From Bradyrhizobium canariense (GTDB lineage Bacteria > Pseudomonadota > Alphaproteobacteria > Rhizobiales > Xanthobacteraceae): 64,000 nucleotides of DNA. The position numbers and the translations under genes are program-made. The notes below the pieces were generated by a model. The model did not search any database and was not told where the DNA came from. It was given only the letters and a program-made list of their open reading frames with translations. This document shows positions 43,556 through 51,384 of this stretch, piece after piece; within the stretch, counting starts at the first letter, position 1; each line of letters starts with the position of its first letter. Location of the stretch: contig NZ_JAFCKJ010000016.1 of NCBI RefSeq assembly GCF_018130465.1, positions 1 to 64,000 on the forward strand. The letters are read 5' to 3'.

Positions 43556-43583
43556 TTGCACGTTTGTGTACAAACGGTATCGT
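43556..43583 (+). promoter_or_regulatory. nicAB promoter with operator in the spacer
   Basis: TTGCAC (43556-43561), 16-base spacer, TATCGT (43578-43583). The spacer is almost wholly occupied by the palindrome CGTTTGTGTACAAACG (43561-43576), the third regulon site, so a bound repressor would exclude RNA polymerase. Confidence 0.6.
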
Positions 43584-43663
43584 CGCAACGTAGATTTTGA
43601 GCGGGCTTGGAATTTTTGCGAAGCTTTGGCCGTGGCGCTCAACGAGTCGACTTGGGAACGAGG

Positions 43664-44146
43664 ATGACGCAGACACCGATCCGCCTCACCGTGAACGGCA
43701 GGGTCCATGAGATCACTGCGGCGCGAGACACCCCGCTGCTGTACGTGCTGCGCAACGATCTCGCGCTCAACGGTCCGAAATACGGTTGCGGCCTCGGTGA
43801 ATGCGGCACCTGCACTGTCCTGATCGATGGCGCGGCGGCGCGCTCCTGCGTTATTCCGATCAGTGGCTGCGCCGGCCGCGACATCGTGACGCTCGAAGGG
43901 CTCGGCACCCGCGACAAGCCGGATGTGGTGCAGCAGGCCTTCATCGACGAGCAGGCCGCGCAATGCGGCTATTGCCTCAACGGCATGATCATGACCACCA
44001 AGGCGCTGCTTGCGATCAACCCGCGGCCCACCGAACAGGAGGCGCTGGCGGCGCTGCGCTACAACCTCTGTCGTTGCGGAACGCATGTCGAAATCCTGCG
44101 CGCCGTGATGCGTGCGTCTCGCCAGTTCGCCGAGGCCGGTGATTGA
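43664..44146 (+). CDS. nicA: Nicotinate dehydrogenase small subunit (2Fe-2S)
   Basis: 160-residue xanthine-oxidase-family iron-sulphur subunit. First cluster (plant ferredoxin type): G-C-G-L-G-E-C-G-T-C-T-V-L. Second cluster: Q-C-G-Y-C-L-N-G-M and C-R-C-G-T-H. It passes electrons from the molybdenum centre of NicB to its hemes. The ATG at 43664 follows GGGA; an upstream in-frame codon gives an Arg-rich extension and is rejected. The stop overlaps the nicB ATG by one base (TGATG). The pair hydroxylates nicotinate at C6. Confidence 0.9.
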   Translation: MTQTPIRLTVNGRVHEITAARDTPLLYVLRNDLALNGPKYGCGLGECGTCTVLIDGAAARSCVIPISGCAGRDIVTLEGLGTRDKPDVVQQAFIDEQAAQCGYCLNGMIMTTKALLAINPRPTEQEALAALRYNLCRCGTHVEILRAVMRASRQFAEAGD

Positions 44147-47100
44147 TGGCCTCCCCTGTCTCGAACGGAGCTGAGCTGCAATCCGGCTCGCTCGTCGTCG
44201 TCCGCACCGTGGACGAGTGCACATCCGAGACCTTCGTCCGCATCACCGCGGACGGTTCGATCACAGCCTATAACGGCCATGTCGATCTCGGCACCGGCAT
44301 CCGCACCGCGCTCGGCCAGATCGTCGCCGAAGAGCTCGACGTCTCCTTTGCCCGCGTCGTCGTGGTGCTCGGCGACACCGCGGTTGTCCCGAACCAGGGC
44401 GCGACGATTGCCAGCGAAACCATCCAGATCACCGCCGTTCCCCTGCGCAAGGCCGCCGCGCAGGCGCGACACTTCCTGATCGCACGTGCGGCCGAGCGAC
44501 TGGAACTGCCGGCAGCCGATCTTAGGATTGAAGACGGCCTTGTGCGCGGGCACGACAATCGCAGCGTCAGCTATGGCGAATTGATCGGCGGAGAGACCAT
44601 TCGTCTCGAGCTTGCCGACGACGTCTCCGTCAAGCTCGTCGGCGATTACACCATTGTCGGCCAATCGATGCCCCGCGTCGACCTGCCGGCCAAGGCCACG
44701 GGCGAGCTGACCTTCGTGCACGACATCCGTGTGCCCGGCATGCTGCACGGCCGCGTGGTGCGCCCGCCCTATGCCGGCGTCGACGCCGGCCCGTTCGTCG
44801 GCACCAGCCTGATTTCGGTTGATGAATCCTCGGTGCGCGATATTCCCGGCATCATAGCCGTCGTGCGCATCGGCGATTTCGTCGGCATCGTCGCGGAGCG
44901 CGAGGAGAACGCGATCCGCGCGGCGGAGCAGCTTGCGGTGAGCTGGAGGCCGACGCCTGATCTGACCGATCTCTCCGATGTCGAGACCGCGCTTCGTGCC
45001 AACTCGTCCACGCCGCGCACGCTGATCGACAAGGGCGACGTCGAAGCTGCCATTGCCGGCGCGGCCAAGCCGATGCAGCGCACTTACGTCTGGCCCTATC
45101 AGATGCATGCCTCGATCGGACCGTCCTGCGCGGTCGCGGACTTCCAGGACGGCAACATCCGCGTCTGGTCGGGCACGCAGAATCCGCACGTGCTGCGCGG
45201 AGACCTATCGCTGCTGATTGAGCGTCCCGAGAGCGAGATCGAGGTCATCAGGTTGGAGGCGGCGGGCTGCTACGGCCGCAACTGCGCCGACGATGTCACC
45301 GCGGACGCGCTGTTGCTCTCGCGCGCGGTCGGCCGGCCCGTGCGCGTACAGTTGACGCGCGAACAGGAGCACGCCTGGGAGCCGAAAGGCACCGCGCAAC
45401 TCATCGACGTCAATGGTGGCCTGGATGCGGACGGCGGCGTCGCCGCTTACGATCTCGCCACGCGCTACCCATCGAATGCCGCGCCGACGTTGGCGCTGTT
45501 GCTGACGGGGCGGATATCGCCGAAGCCGGACGTCCTCCAGATGGGCGACCGCACCGCGATCCCGCCTTACGATTACGACCATATGCGCGTCGTCGCCCAC
45601 GACATGGCGCCGATCGTGCGCGCGTCCTGGTTTCGCGGCGTCTCAGCCCTGCCGAACACCTTTGCGCATGAATCCTATATCGACGAAGCCGCGACCGAGG
45701 CCAGCGTCGACCCCATCGAATACCGGCTGCGTTACCTGAAGGACCAGCGCGCCGTCGATCTCGTCCATGCGGTGGCCGAGCGCGCGGGCTGGACGCCGCG
45801 GCCGGTGCGCGAAGAGAAAAACGGCGAGATCGTGCATGGGCGCGGCTTTGCCTATGCGCTCTACGTTCACAGCAAATTTCCCGGCTATGGCGCGGCGTGG
45901 TCGGCCTGGGTCGCCGACGTTGCCGTGAACAAGTCGACCGGCGACGTCAACGTGACGCGCGTGGTCGCCGGGCAGGACTCTGGATTGATGATCAACCCGG
46001 ACGGCGTACGCCACCAGATCCATGGCAACGTCATCCAGTCCACCAGCCGCGCGCTGATGGAGGAGGTCTCGTTCGAGCGCGGCGCAGTCACGGCGCGGGA
46101 ATGGGGCGCCTATCCGATCATCCCCTTCCCTGACGTGCCCAAGATCGACGTGTTGCTGCTGCCGCGGCCGGACCAGCCGCCGCTCGGCGTCGGCGAGTCC
46201 GCCTCGGTCCCGAGTGCGGCTGCGATTGCGAACGCGATCTTCGATGCCACCGGCGTGCGCTTTCGCGAGCCGCCGTTCACGCCCGAACGCATCCTGAGAG
46301 GATTGCACGGCGGCGCACCGGCCACGCCGCAGGCGCTGCCCGCTCCCGCTACGCCACAGCCATCCCGTATCTGGGAGAATCCGTTCGCCAAACGCGCCGG
46401 CATCTTCGCGACGATCGCGGCCATCTGCACCGCCGCAATCGGCATCGGCGCGGCGCTTCTTCCGGGGCGCGCGATTGCGCCGATCGCGCGGCCTGACGCA
46501 TCGGTCTATTCCGCCGCGACGATCGCGCGCGGGCAACAACTGGCCGCACTCGGCAATTGCGCGGAGTGCCACACCACGATCGGCGGTGCGCTCAACGCCG
46601 GCGGCCGTGCCCTGGAGACGCCGTTCGGCACGATCTACGCGACCAACATCACGCCAGACGCTGAAACCGGCATCGGCGCCTGGTCCTATCCAGCGTTCGA
46701 ACGCGCGATGCGCGACGGACTGCATCGCGACGGACGGCAGCTCTATCCCGCCTTCCCGTACACGCACTTTTCGAAGACCAGCGACGCCGACATGCAGGCG
46801 CTCTATGCCTACCTGATGGCGCAGCCGGCGGTGCGCGCGCCGGCGCCGGCGAATGCGCTCGCCTTCCCGTTCAATCTTCGCCCGCTACTTGCCGGATGGA
46901 ATGCGCTGTTCCATCAGACGCGCGAGTTCAAGCTCGATCCTGCCAAGTCCGAAGTCTGGAATCGCGGCGCTTATCTTGTCGAGGGGCTCGGCCATTGCAG
47001 CGCCTGCCATTCGCCGCGCAACGCACTCGGCGCCGAGCAGCGTGACGCCTATCTCGCCGGCGGCTTTGCCGAGGGCTGGGAGGCGCCGCCGCTGACCTCG

Positions 47101-47676
47101 CTCTCGCACGCGCCGATCCCATGGAGCGAGGACGAGCTGTTCGCCTATCTGCGCACGGGCAATTCGCGATACCATGGCGTCGCCGCCGGGCCGATGGCGC
47201 CGATCGTCAGGGATCTCGTGGCCCTGCCCGACCAGGACATTCGCGCCATGGCCGTCTATCTCAACTCGTTCAACGAAATCGCGACCGGGACGCCGATGCA
47301 GTACGCACTCGCGACCAGGCTCGAAGCTTCAACGCAAGTGACGGTCGCTTCCTCCACCGGCGCGCGACTCTATCAGGGCGCCTGCGCCGTCTGCCACGAG
47401 GTCGGCGGCCTGCCGCTGTTCGGCAGCCGCCCCTCGCTCGCGCTCAACAGCAATCTGCACAGCGCCACATCGGACAATCTCGTGCAAATCATCATGCACG
47501 GCATCACCGAGCCGGTGTCGAGCGATCTCGGCTACATGCCGGCATTCAAGAACAGCATGAGCGATGCGCAGATCGAGGAACTGATCACCTTCCTGCGCAA
47601 GCAGTTCGCACCGGACAGGCCGGCATGGACCGGCGTGCGTGAGACGATCGCGCGCGTGCGCACCTCCACTCACTAG
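44146..47676 (+). CDS. nicB: Nicotinate dehydrogenase large subunit: molybdenum domain fused to tri-heme cytochrome c
   Basis: 1176-residue fusion, the same length class as Pseudomonas putida NicB. Residues 1-735 are the molybdopterin-binding xanthine-oxidase-type region, ending with the active-site Glu in L-G-V-G-E-S-A (about 681). A membrane helix at about 752-772 (I-F-A-T-I-A-A-I-C-T-A-A-I-G-I-G) leads to a cytochrome part with three C-x-x-C-H sites: C-A-E-C-H (about 804), C-S-A-C-H (950) and C-A-V-C-H (1080). Electrons thus go to the respiratory chain rather than NAD. 6-Hydroxynicotinate is the expected product. A hairpin follows the stop. Confidence 0.92.
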   Translation: MASPVSNGAELQSGSLVVVRTVDECTSETFVRITADGSITAYNGHVDLGTGIRTALGQIVAEELDVSFARVVVVLGDTAVVPNQGATIASETIQITAVPLRKAAAQARHFLIARAAERLELPAADLRIEDGLVRGHDNRSVSYGELIGGETIRLELADDVSVKLVGDYTIVGQSMPRVDLPAKATGELTFVHDIRVPGMLHGRVVRPPYAGVDAGPFVGTSLISVDESSVRDIPGIIAVVRIGDFVGIVAEREENAIRAAEQLAVSWRPTPDLTDLSDVETALRANSSTPRTLIDKGDVEAAIAGAAKPMQRTYVWPYQMHASIGPSCAVADFQDGNIRVWSGTQNPHVLRGDLSLLIERPESEIEVIRLEAAGCYGRNCADDVTADALLLSRAVGRPVRVQLTREQEHAWEPKGTAQLIDVNGGLDADGGVAAYDLATRYPSNAAPTLALLLTGRISPKPDVLQMGDRTAIPPYDYDHMRVVAHDMAPIVRASWFRGVSALPNTFAHESYIDEAATEASVDPIEYRLRYLKDQRAVDLVHAVAERAGWTPRPVREEKNGEIVHGRGFAYALYVHSKFPGYGAAWSAWVADVAVNKSTGDVNVTRVVAGQDSGLMINPDGVRHQIHGNVIQSTSRALMEEVSFERGAVTAREWGAYPIIPFPDVPKIDVLLLPRPDQPPLGVGESASVPSAAAIANAIFDATGVRFREPPFTPERILRGLHGGAPATPQALPAPATPQPSRIWENPFAKRAGIFATIAAICTAAIGIGAALLPGRAIAPIARPDASVYSAATIARGQQLAALGNCAECHTTIGGALNAGGRALETPFGTIYATNITPDAETGIGAWSYPAFERAMRDGLHRDGRQLYPAFPYTHFSKTSDADMQALYAYLMAQPAVRAPAPANALAFPFNLRPLLAGWNALFHQTREFKLDPAKSEVWNRGAYLVEGLGHCSACHSPRNALGAEQRDAYLAGGFAEGWEAPPLTSLSHAPIPWSEDELFAYLRTGNSRYHGVAAGPMAPIVRDLVALPDQDIRAMAVYLNSFNEIATGTPMQYALATRLEASTQVTVASSTGARLYQGACAVCHEVGGLPLFGSRPSLALNSNLHSATSDNLVQIIMHGITEPVSSDLGYMPAFKNSMSDAQIEELITFLRKQFAPDRPAWTGVRETIARVRTSTH

Positions 47677-47683
47677 ATTGTCT

Positions 47684-47734
47684 TGAGCATGACCTTATCG
47701 GAAAACCGCTTCACACTTTTCCGGGTCATGCTCA
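47684..47734. terminator. Bidirectional palindrome between nicB and the dioxygenase gene
   Basis: Nested perfect inverted repeats: outer arms TGAGCATGACC / GGTCATGCTCA (47684-47694, 47724-47734), inner arms CGGAAAA / TTTTCCG (47699-47705, 47717-47723). It separates the two convergent genes and overlaps the dioxygenase stop codon. The sequence belongs to a dispersed rhizobial repeat family; a second, degenerate copy lies at 61435-61484. It may work as a terminator for both genes. Confidence 0.6.
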
Positions 47735-48700
47735 GCCGTGCTTCTTTACTTCCACCGGCGGCGTGCCGTGCGTATGGAACGACTCGATCGTCTTCAAGCC
47801 CCACGCCTGCCCCTTCTTGCGCTCCTCTTCCGTCCACACGATCGGCTTCCAGTCGGGCGCGAGGATGAGGCGCGCGCCGGCGTTGGCGACCTCGACGCGA
47901 TTGCCGCCGGGCTCGTAGACGTAGAGGAAGAAGGTCTGCTGGATCGCGTGCTTGTGCGGGCCGGTCTCGATGTGGATGCCGTTCTCCAGGAAAATGTCGG
48001 CGGCGCGCAGAATCTCCTCGCGGCTGTCGAGCGCGTAGGTGACGTGATGGAAGCGGCCGGGCGTGCCGGAATGGTCGAGCGAATAGGCGAAATCGTAGCT
48101 CTTGTTCGACATCGTCAGCCACATCGCCGCTTCGCGGCCGTCGTTCAGCACGATCTGCTCGGTGAGGCGGCAGCCGAGATAATTCTCGAAGAACTCGCGG
48201 TTCGCCTTGATGTCAGTGGCGAGGCAGTTGAGATGGTCGAGGCGCCGGACGTTGACGCCGCGCGCGGGAAAGCGCTGGGCCTGGTTCTTCAATGCGGGCT
48301 TCAGCTCGGGCGGCGCCTGATACCATTCGGTCTCGTAATAGAGCTCGACGATATGTCCATCGGGATCGCGGCAGCGGAAGGTCGGCCCCTGCCCCATGTC
48401 GCCGTCGACCCAGCCGATGTCGAAGCCGGAGCCTTTCAGCGCCGCGACGCGGCGCTCCAGCGCCTGCTGGCTGCGCGCGCGCAGCGCCATGTGCTCCATG
48501 CCAGATGTCTTCGACGCCGTCAGTTTGAGCGAATAGCGCTCGTAATCGTCCCAACCGCGCAAATAGACCGACTCGCCCTTCTGTCCGCTGACGGTCATGC
48601 CCATCACGTCGACGAAGAATTTCAGGCTCTCGTCCGGCTTCGGCGTCAGCAACTCCATATGGCCGAGATGAGCGAGATCAAGGATCGGTTCGGGCTGCAT
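47732..48700 (-). CDS. VOC-family extradiol ring-cleavage dioxygenase
   Basis: 322-residue type I extradiol dioxygenase with two tandem VOC repeats. The start at 48700 follows GGAGG. The iron ligands expected from catechol 2,3-dioxygenases are present in the second repeat: His156 (D-H-L-N-C-L), His219 (F-H-H-V-T-Y) and Glu270 (G-N-R-V-E-V). The first repeat (H-L-G-H-M-E-L-L-T-P-K-P) is structural. It would open a catecholic ring next to one hydroxyl using Fe(II) and O2. Its promoter carries the TetR-type operator seen at the PDC operon, so it may provide the ring cleavage that operon lacks. Convergent with nicB but not obviously part of nicotinate breakdown. Confidence 0.88.
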   Translation of the reverse strand: MQPEPILDLAHLGHMELLTPKPDESLKFFVDVMGMTVSGQKGESVYLRGWDDYERYSLKLTASKTSGMEHMALRARSQQALERRVAALKGSGFDIGWVDGDMGQGPTFRCRDPDGHIVELYYETEWYQAPPELKPALKNQAQRFPARGVNVRRLDHLNCLATDIKANREFFENYLGCRLTEQIVLNDGREAAMWLTMSNKSYDFAYSLDHSGTPGRFHHVTYALDSREEILRAADIFLENGIHIETGPHKHAIQQTFFLYVYEPGGNRVEVANAGARLILAPDWKPIVWTEEERKKGQAWGLKTIESFHTHGTPPVEVKKHG

Positions 48701-48806
48701 GGTTTCCTCCAAGGCGTGGCTTGCGATCGCTGGACCGGATTCCGCGAGCTGGCGCAGGCTGCAATCCGCTCACGCGCCGGTGGGCGACACTGAGGCCGCC
48801 GGCTCA

Positions 48807-48824
48807 TTTGTACTAATGTACAAA
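48807..48824. promoter_or_regulatory. TetR-type operator, copy 2
   Basis: TTTGTACTAATGTACAAA, the same 7-bp arms and four-base spacing as 25326-25343. The flanking block GATTAGGTCCCGTCAAC also matches GATCAGGTCTCGTCAAC at the first site, so promoter and operator are conserved together. Confidence 0.75.
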
Positions 48825-48841
48825 TGATTAGGTCCCGTCAA
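48813..48841 (-). promoter_or_regulatory. Promoter of the extradiol dioxygenase gene
   Basis: Reverse-strand TTGACG (48841-48836), 17-base spacer, CATTAG (48818-48813), the -10 lying within the operator. Geometry identical to the tetR promoter at 25332-25360. Confidence 0.55.
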
Positions 48842-48979
48842 CAAACTCCCCGTGGCCTACCCCGATACTGCTCGATCGGGGGCCATCGAATCCCCGGTTC
48901 TGCGTCAGCCCCTACGGCCTATCCGCGCCGGGTCAGGGGCAGCGCACGCGGTTGATTTGCCGTCCTGTCCCGGTTTAGC

Positions 48980-49008
48980 TTGACGGCGCACGCTATCTCA
49001 AGCTGTAT
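48980..49008 (+). promoter_or_regulatory. Promoter of the CHAT module
   Basis: TTGACG (48980-48985), 17-base spacer, CTGTAT (49003-49008); start near 49015 and a 50-base leader before the ATG at 49067. No palindrome overlaps it, so expression may be constitutive. Confidence 0.45.
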
Positions 49009-49066
49009 TGCCGGGAACCCGAGCGGCAGCCAAGCGCTCGGTGCGCCGGGAGTTGAGGGAAGCTCG

Positions 49067-50287
49067 ATGGCCAAGCAATCAGGGAGCACAGGTCCGGCCG
49101 CCAGTTCGACGCCGGGTATCGCGACGATTCGCGCGGCCGGAGTCCCCGATACGCCCGTCACCAATCCCGAACGGCTCGCGCGCCTCGCGCAGGAATGGAC
49201 GTATCTCCTGCGGGTGCGCTCGCGCTGGGCCTTCGATGTCGAGTTGCGCAAATCCATCGCCGAGCGCGCCGTCAAGGACCTCGCAGGCGTGGGCGTGTCG
49301 ACCAAGCGTTTGCGCGAATTGGCGACGGCCAAACGTATCGAGATCGAGGTGCACGATTGGGACCGCGCGGATGCACGGATCTGTGCGATCCATGAGGCGG
49401 CCTGTGAAATCCCCTGGGAATACCTGCTCAGCGCCGGCACGCGCGCGGCAGGCCGTTACCACAGCACCTTGATCTCGCGCCTGTTCGACAACGGGCTCGC
49501 GCAGGTCACGCCACACCCGCCGACGGGCATGCTCTTCGTCGAGAGCGCGCCCGGACGCTTCTGGGACAAGTACGATTTCGCGGACGAGGAAAACCGCATC
49601 AGCGTCGCGATCGGTGCGACCGACAAACCGGATAACGACAAATACCGGACGATCCTCCGTACGCCTCAGACAAGCGAGCTCGCCAAGACGATCCACGGCT
49701 CGAAGTGGGAGGCGATCCACGTCACAGGCATAGATACCCATCAGGCCGCCTGGATCGTCGAAGACTTCTACGTGGACATGAAGACGAAGAACAAGCCGCT
49801 GTTCGACACGCTCATCGACTCCACCGGACGGCTGCCAGACGGAATGATCCTTCGCGAGGGTCACGAGAGCGAGCTTCCCGTTCCCTACGGCGACCTTGCA
49901 AAGATCCTCGTGGGTCCGACGCCGCCCCGGATCGTGACACTCAATCTCTACTATTCCGGCGCCCGCGTCGCGCGTGAGCTGGTCAGAAACAAGGCCCACG
50001 TCGCTCTGGGGTTTCTCGACGAGATCGACGACGAGGTGGCGGAGCTGTTCTTCCAGGCATTCTACTGGAACTGGTTTCACGGAAAGGACGGACTGATCCT
50101 TTCGATCCCGGATGCATTCCTGGAGGCTTGGGAGGCGATGCCTTCGGACAAGGCACACGGCACGTCAATCGTGATCTGGATGGGACGAAGCATCTTCGCG
50201 CCAGGCAGCGAGTCTATCAAGAAGCCGGCGGCGAGATCGCGTTCCGTGAAGAAGGCGTCTCCCCGGAAGAAGAGGGCAGACAGATGA
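49067..50287 (+). CDS. CHAT-like (caspase-fold) protein, catalytic Cys not seen
   Basis: 406-residue cytoplasmic protein. The ATG at 49067 follows GAGGGA. The C-terminal half has the CHAT (caspase HetF-associated) layout: a His strand in W-E-A-I-H-V-T-G-I (about 216) and a later strand P-R-I-V-T-L-N-L-Y-Y-S-G-A-R-V-A (about 286-301) followed by A-H-V-A-L-G-F-L-D-E-I-D-D-E-V-A-E-L-F-F-Q-A-F-Y. The position where CHAT proteases carry N-A/C-C-x-S shows L-Y-Y-S, so the nucleophile seems lost. An N-terminal alpha/beta region with I-H-E-A-A-C-E-I-P-W-E-Y-L resembles the leader of CHAT proteins. A basic Lys/Arg tail closes it. First gene of a three-gene ATGA-linked operon. Confidence 0.65.
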   Translation: MAKQSGSTGPAASSTPGIATIRAAGVPDTPVTNPERLARLAQEWTYLLRVRSRWAFDVELRKSIAERAVKDLAGVGVSTKRLRELATAKRIEIEVHDWDRADARICAIHEAACEIPWEYLLSAGTRAAGRYHSTLISRLFDNGLAQVTPHPPTGMLFVESAPGRFWDKYDFADEENRISVAIGATDKPDNDKYRTILRTPQTSELAKTIHGSKWEAIHVTGIDTHQAAWIVEDFYVDMKTKNKPLFDTLIDSTGRLPDGMILREGHESELPVPYGDLAKILVGPTPPRIVTLNLYYSGARVARELVRNKAHVALGFLDEIDDEVAELFFQAFYWNWFHGKDGLILSIPDAFLEAWEAMPSDKAHGTSIVIWMGRSIFAPGSESIKKPAARSRSVKKASPRKKRADR

Positions 50288-51384
50288 TCCCGATCCAGGT
50301 CGACCTGGAAGTGGCGGAGGCAATCAACTATTCCCTCCTGCACAACAACAGGCCCTTGCTCGACAAATTGACGCTGACACGGCTGACCCAGCAGCCCGTC
50401 GAAGCGATCACGATTCGGGTCGAACTCTGTGTCGGCGCCGACAACTACCCCTACCGTTACACGATCCCGCTCATGGAGGAGTTGCAGCTGCCGCTGTCCT
50501 CCGACGTGATCATTCCTCTCACCGCCGGCTTGAGCCGTTCGCTGCACGAACGGGTGCAGTCCGCCGTTTACGTCAAGGTGACCTGTGGGGGACGGACGGT
50601 ATTCGAAGACACCAAACGCGTCACGTTGATACCCGTGGACGAATGGCTCGACGACACCAAGAACAATCCCTGGCTGCCGTCCTTCGTGCTGCCCAGAGAT
50701 CCGGCGATCCTTGCGATCATCCACGCCTCCCGGCGTTACCTGATCGGCATCCTGGACGATCCCGGCGCAGGGTTCGACGGCTACCAGCAGGGCGAACAGC
50801 GCGCCGTCGATCAGCAGGTTCAGGCCATATGGACCGCGCTCGTCAACGAGTACCGTCTCCAGTACATCAACCCTCCCCCCGCCTACTCGGAACAGACGCA
50901 GCGGCTGCGCACCCCCAGCGAGATCGTCGCTTCCAACACCGGCACCTGCATCGACCTGGCGCTGCTGCTCGCCTCATGCCTCGAATATGTCGGCATCTTT
51001 CCGGTCGTGGTGTTGCTCACTGGTCATGCCTTCGTCGGTTATTGGCGGTCCGAGGAGGCGCACGACGACTTCGTGGGAGTGACGAAGGTGCCCGTCACGG
51101 TGCCGACCGTCGGCGATGCCGCGACCCGCGATGCGGGCCTGTGCTACGTCGACCCCTACGGCTGGAGGCTCACCAAGATGAGTTACACCGAGATCAGGGC
51201 CTATGTGACGTCGGGCGATCTCGTGATGCTGGAAGCCACTTACCTGACCGGGGCCTACAGCTTCAAGGACGCGCAAACCGAAGGACGGGCCAATCTGCGC
51301 AGCCAAAAGGAATTCGACAGCATGCTCGATATCCAGCACGCACGAAGCCTGAACGTCACCCCGCTTCCGATCATCAATGAATGA
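50284..51384 (+). CDS. Transglutaminase-like cysteine protease-fold protein
   Basis: 366-residue protein. Residues 1-130 are beta-rich and start I-P-I-Q-V-D-L-E-V-A-E-A-I-N-Y-S. The transglutaminase-like core has an intact Cys-His-Asp triad: Cys222 in N-T-G-T-C-I-D-L-A-L-L-L-A-S-C-L-E, His248 in L-L-T-G-H-A-F-V-G-Y-W, and Asp290 in C-Y-V-D-P-Y-G. The same domain sequence type occurs, as I recall, fused to DUF4011-class superfamily 1 helicases in phage-defence loci. Both ends overlap neighbours by four bases. Likely a processing or effector peptidase of the module. Confidence 0.75.
   Translation: MIPIQVDLEVAEAINYSLLHNNRPLLDKLTLTRLTQQPVEAITIRVELCVGADNYPYRYTIPLMEELQLPLSSDVIIPLTAGLSRSLHERVQSAVYVKVTCGGRTVFEDTKRVTLIPVDEWLDDTKNNPWLPSFVLPRDPAILAIIHASRRYLIGILDDPGAGFDGYQQGEQRAVDQQVQAIWTALVNEYRLQYINPPPAYSEQTQRLRTPSEIVASNTGTCIDLALLLASCLEYVGIFPVVVLLTGHAFVGYWRSEEAHDDFVGVTKVPVTVPTVGDAATRDAGLCYVDPYGWRLTKMSYTEIRAYVTSGDLVMLEATYLTGAYSFKDAQTEGRANLRSQKEFDSMLDIQHARSLNVTPLPIINE

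Larger units (their letters stand above)
48701..49066. other. Divergent intergenic region, dioxygenase / CHAT module
   Basis: 366 bases without a gene. It holds the dioxygenase leader (about 106 bases), the TetR-type operator at 48807-48824 with its promoter, a hairpin CCCCGAT/ATCGGGG at 48860-48881, and a forward promoter for the CHAT module at 48980-49008. Confidence 0.5.

Noticed and set aside
32755-43583. Treating the GTATAC palindromes and the TTTGTAC-N4-GTACAAA sites as one operator family
   Set aside because: Half-site spacing differs (continuous 16-bp palindrome versus 7-bp arms with four-base centre) and they serve separate gene sets, so two regulators are more likely.
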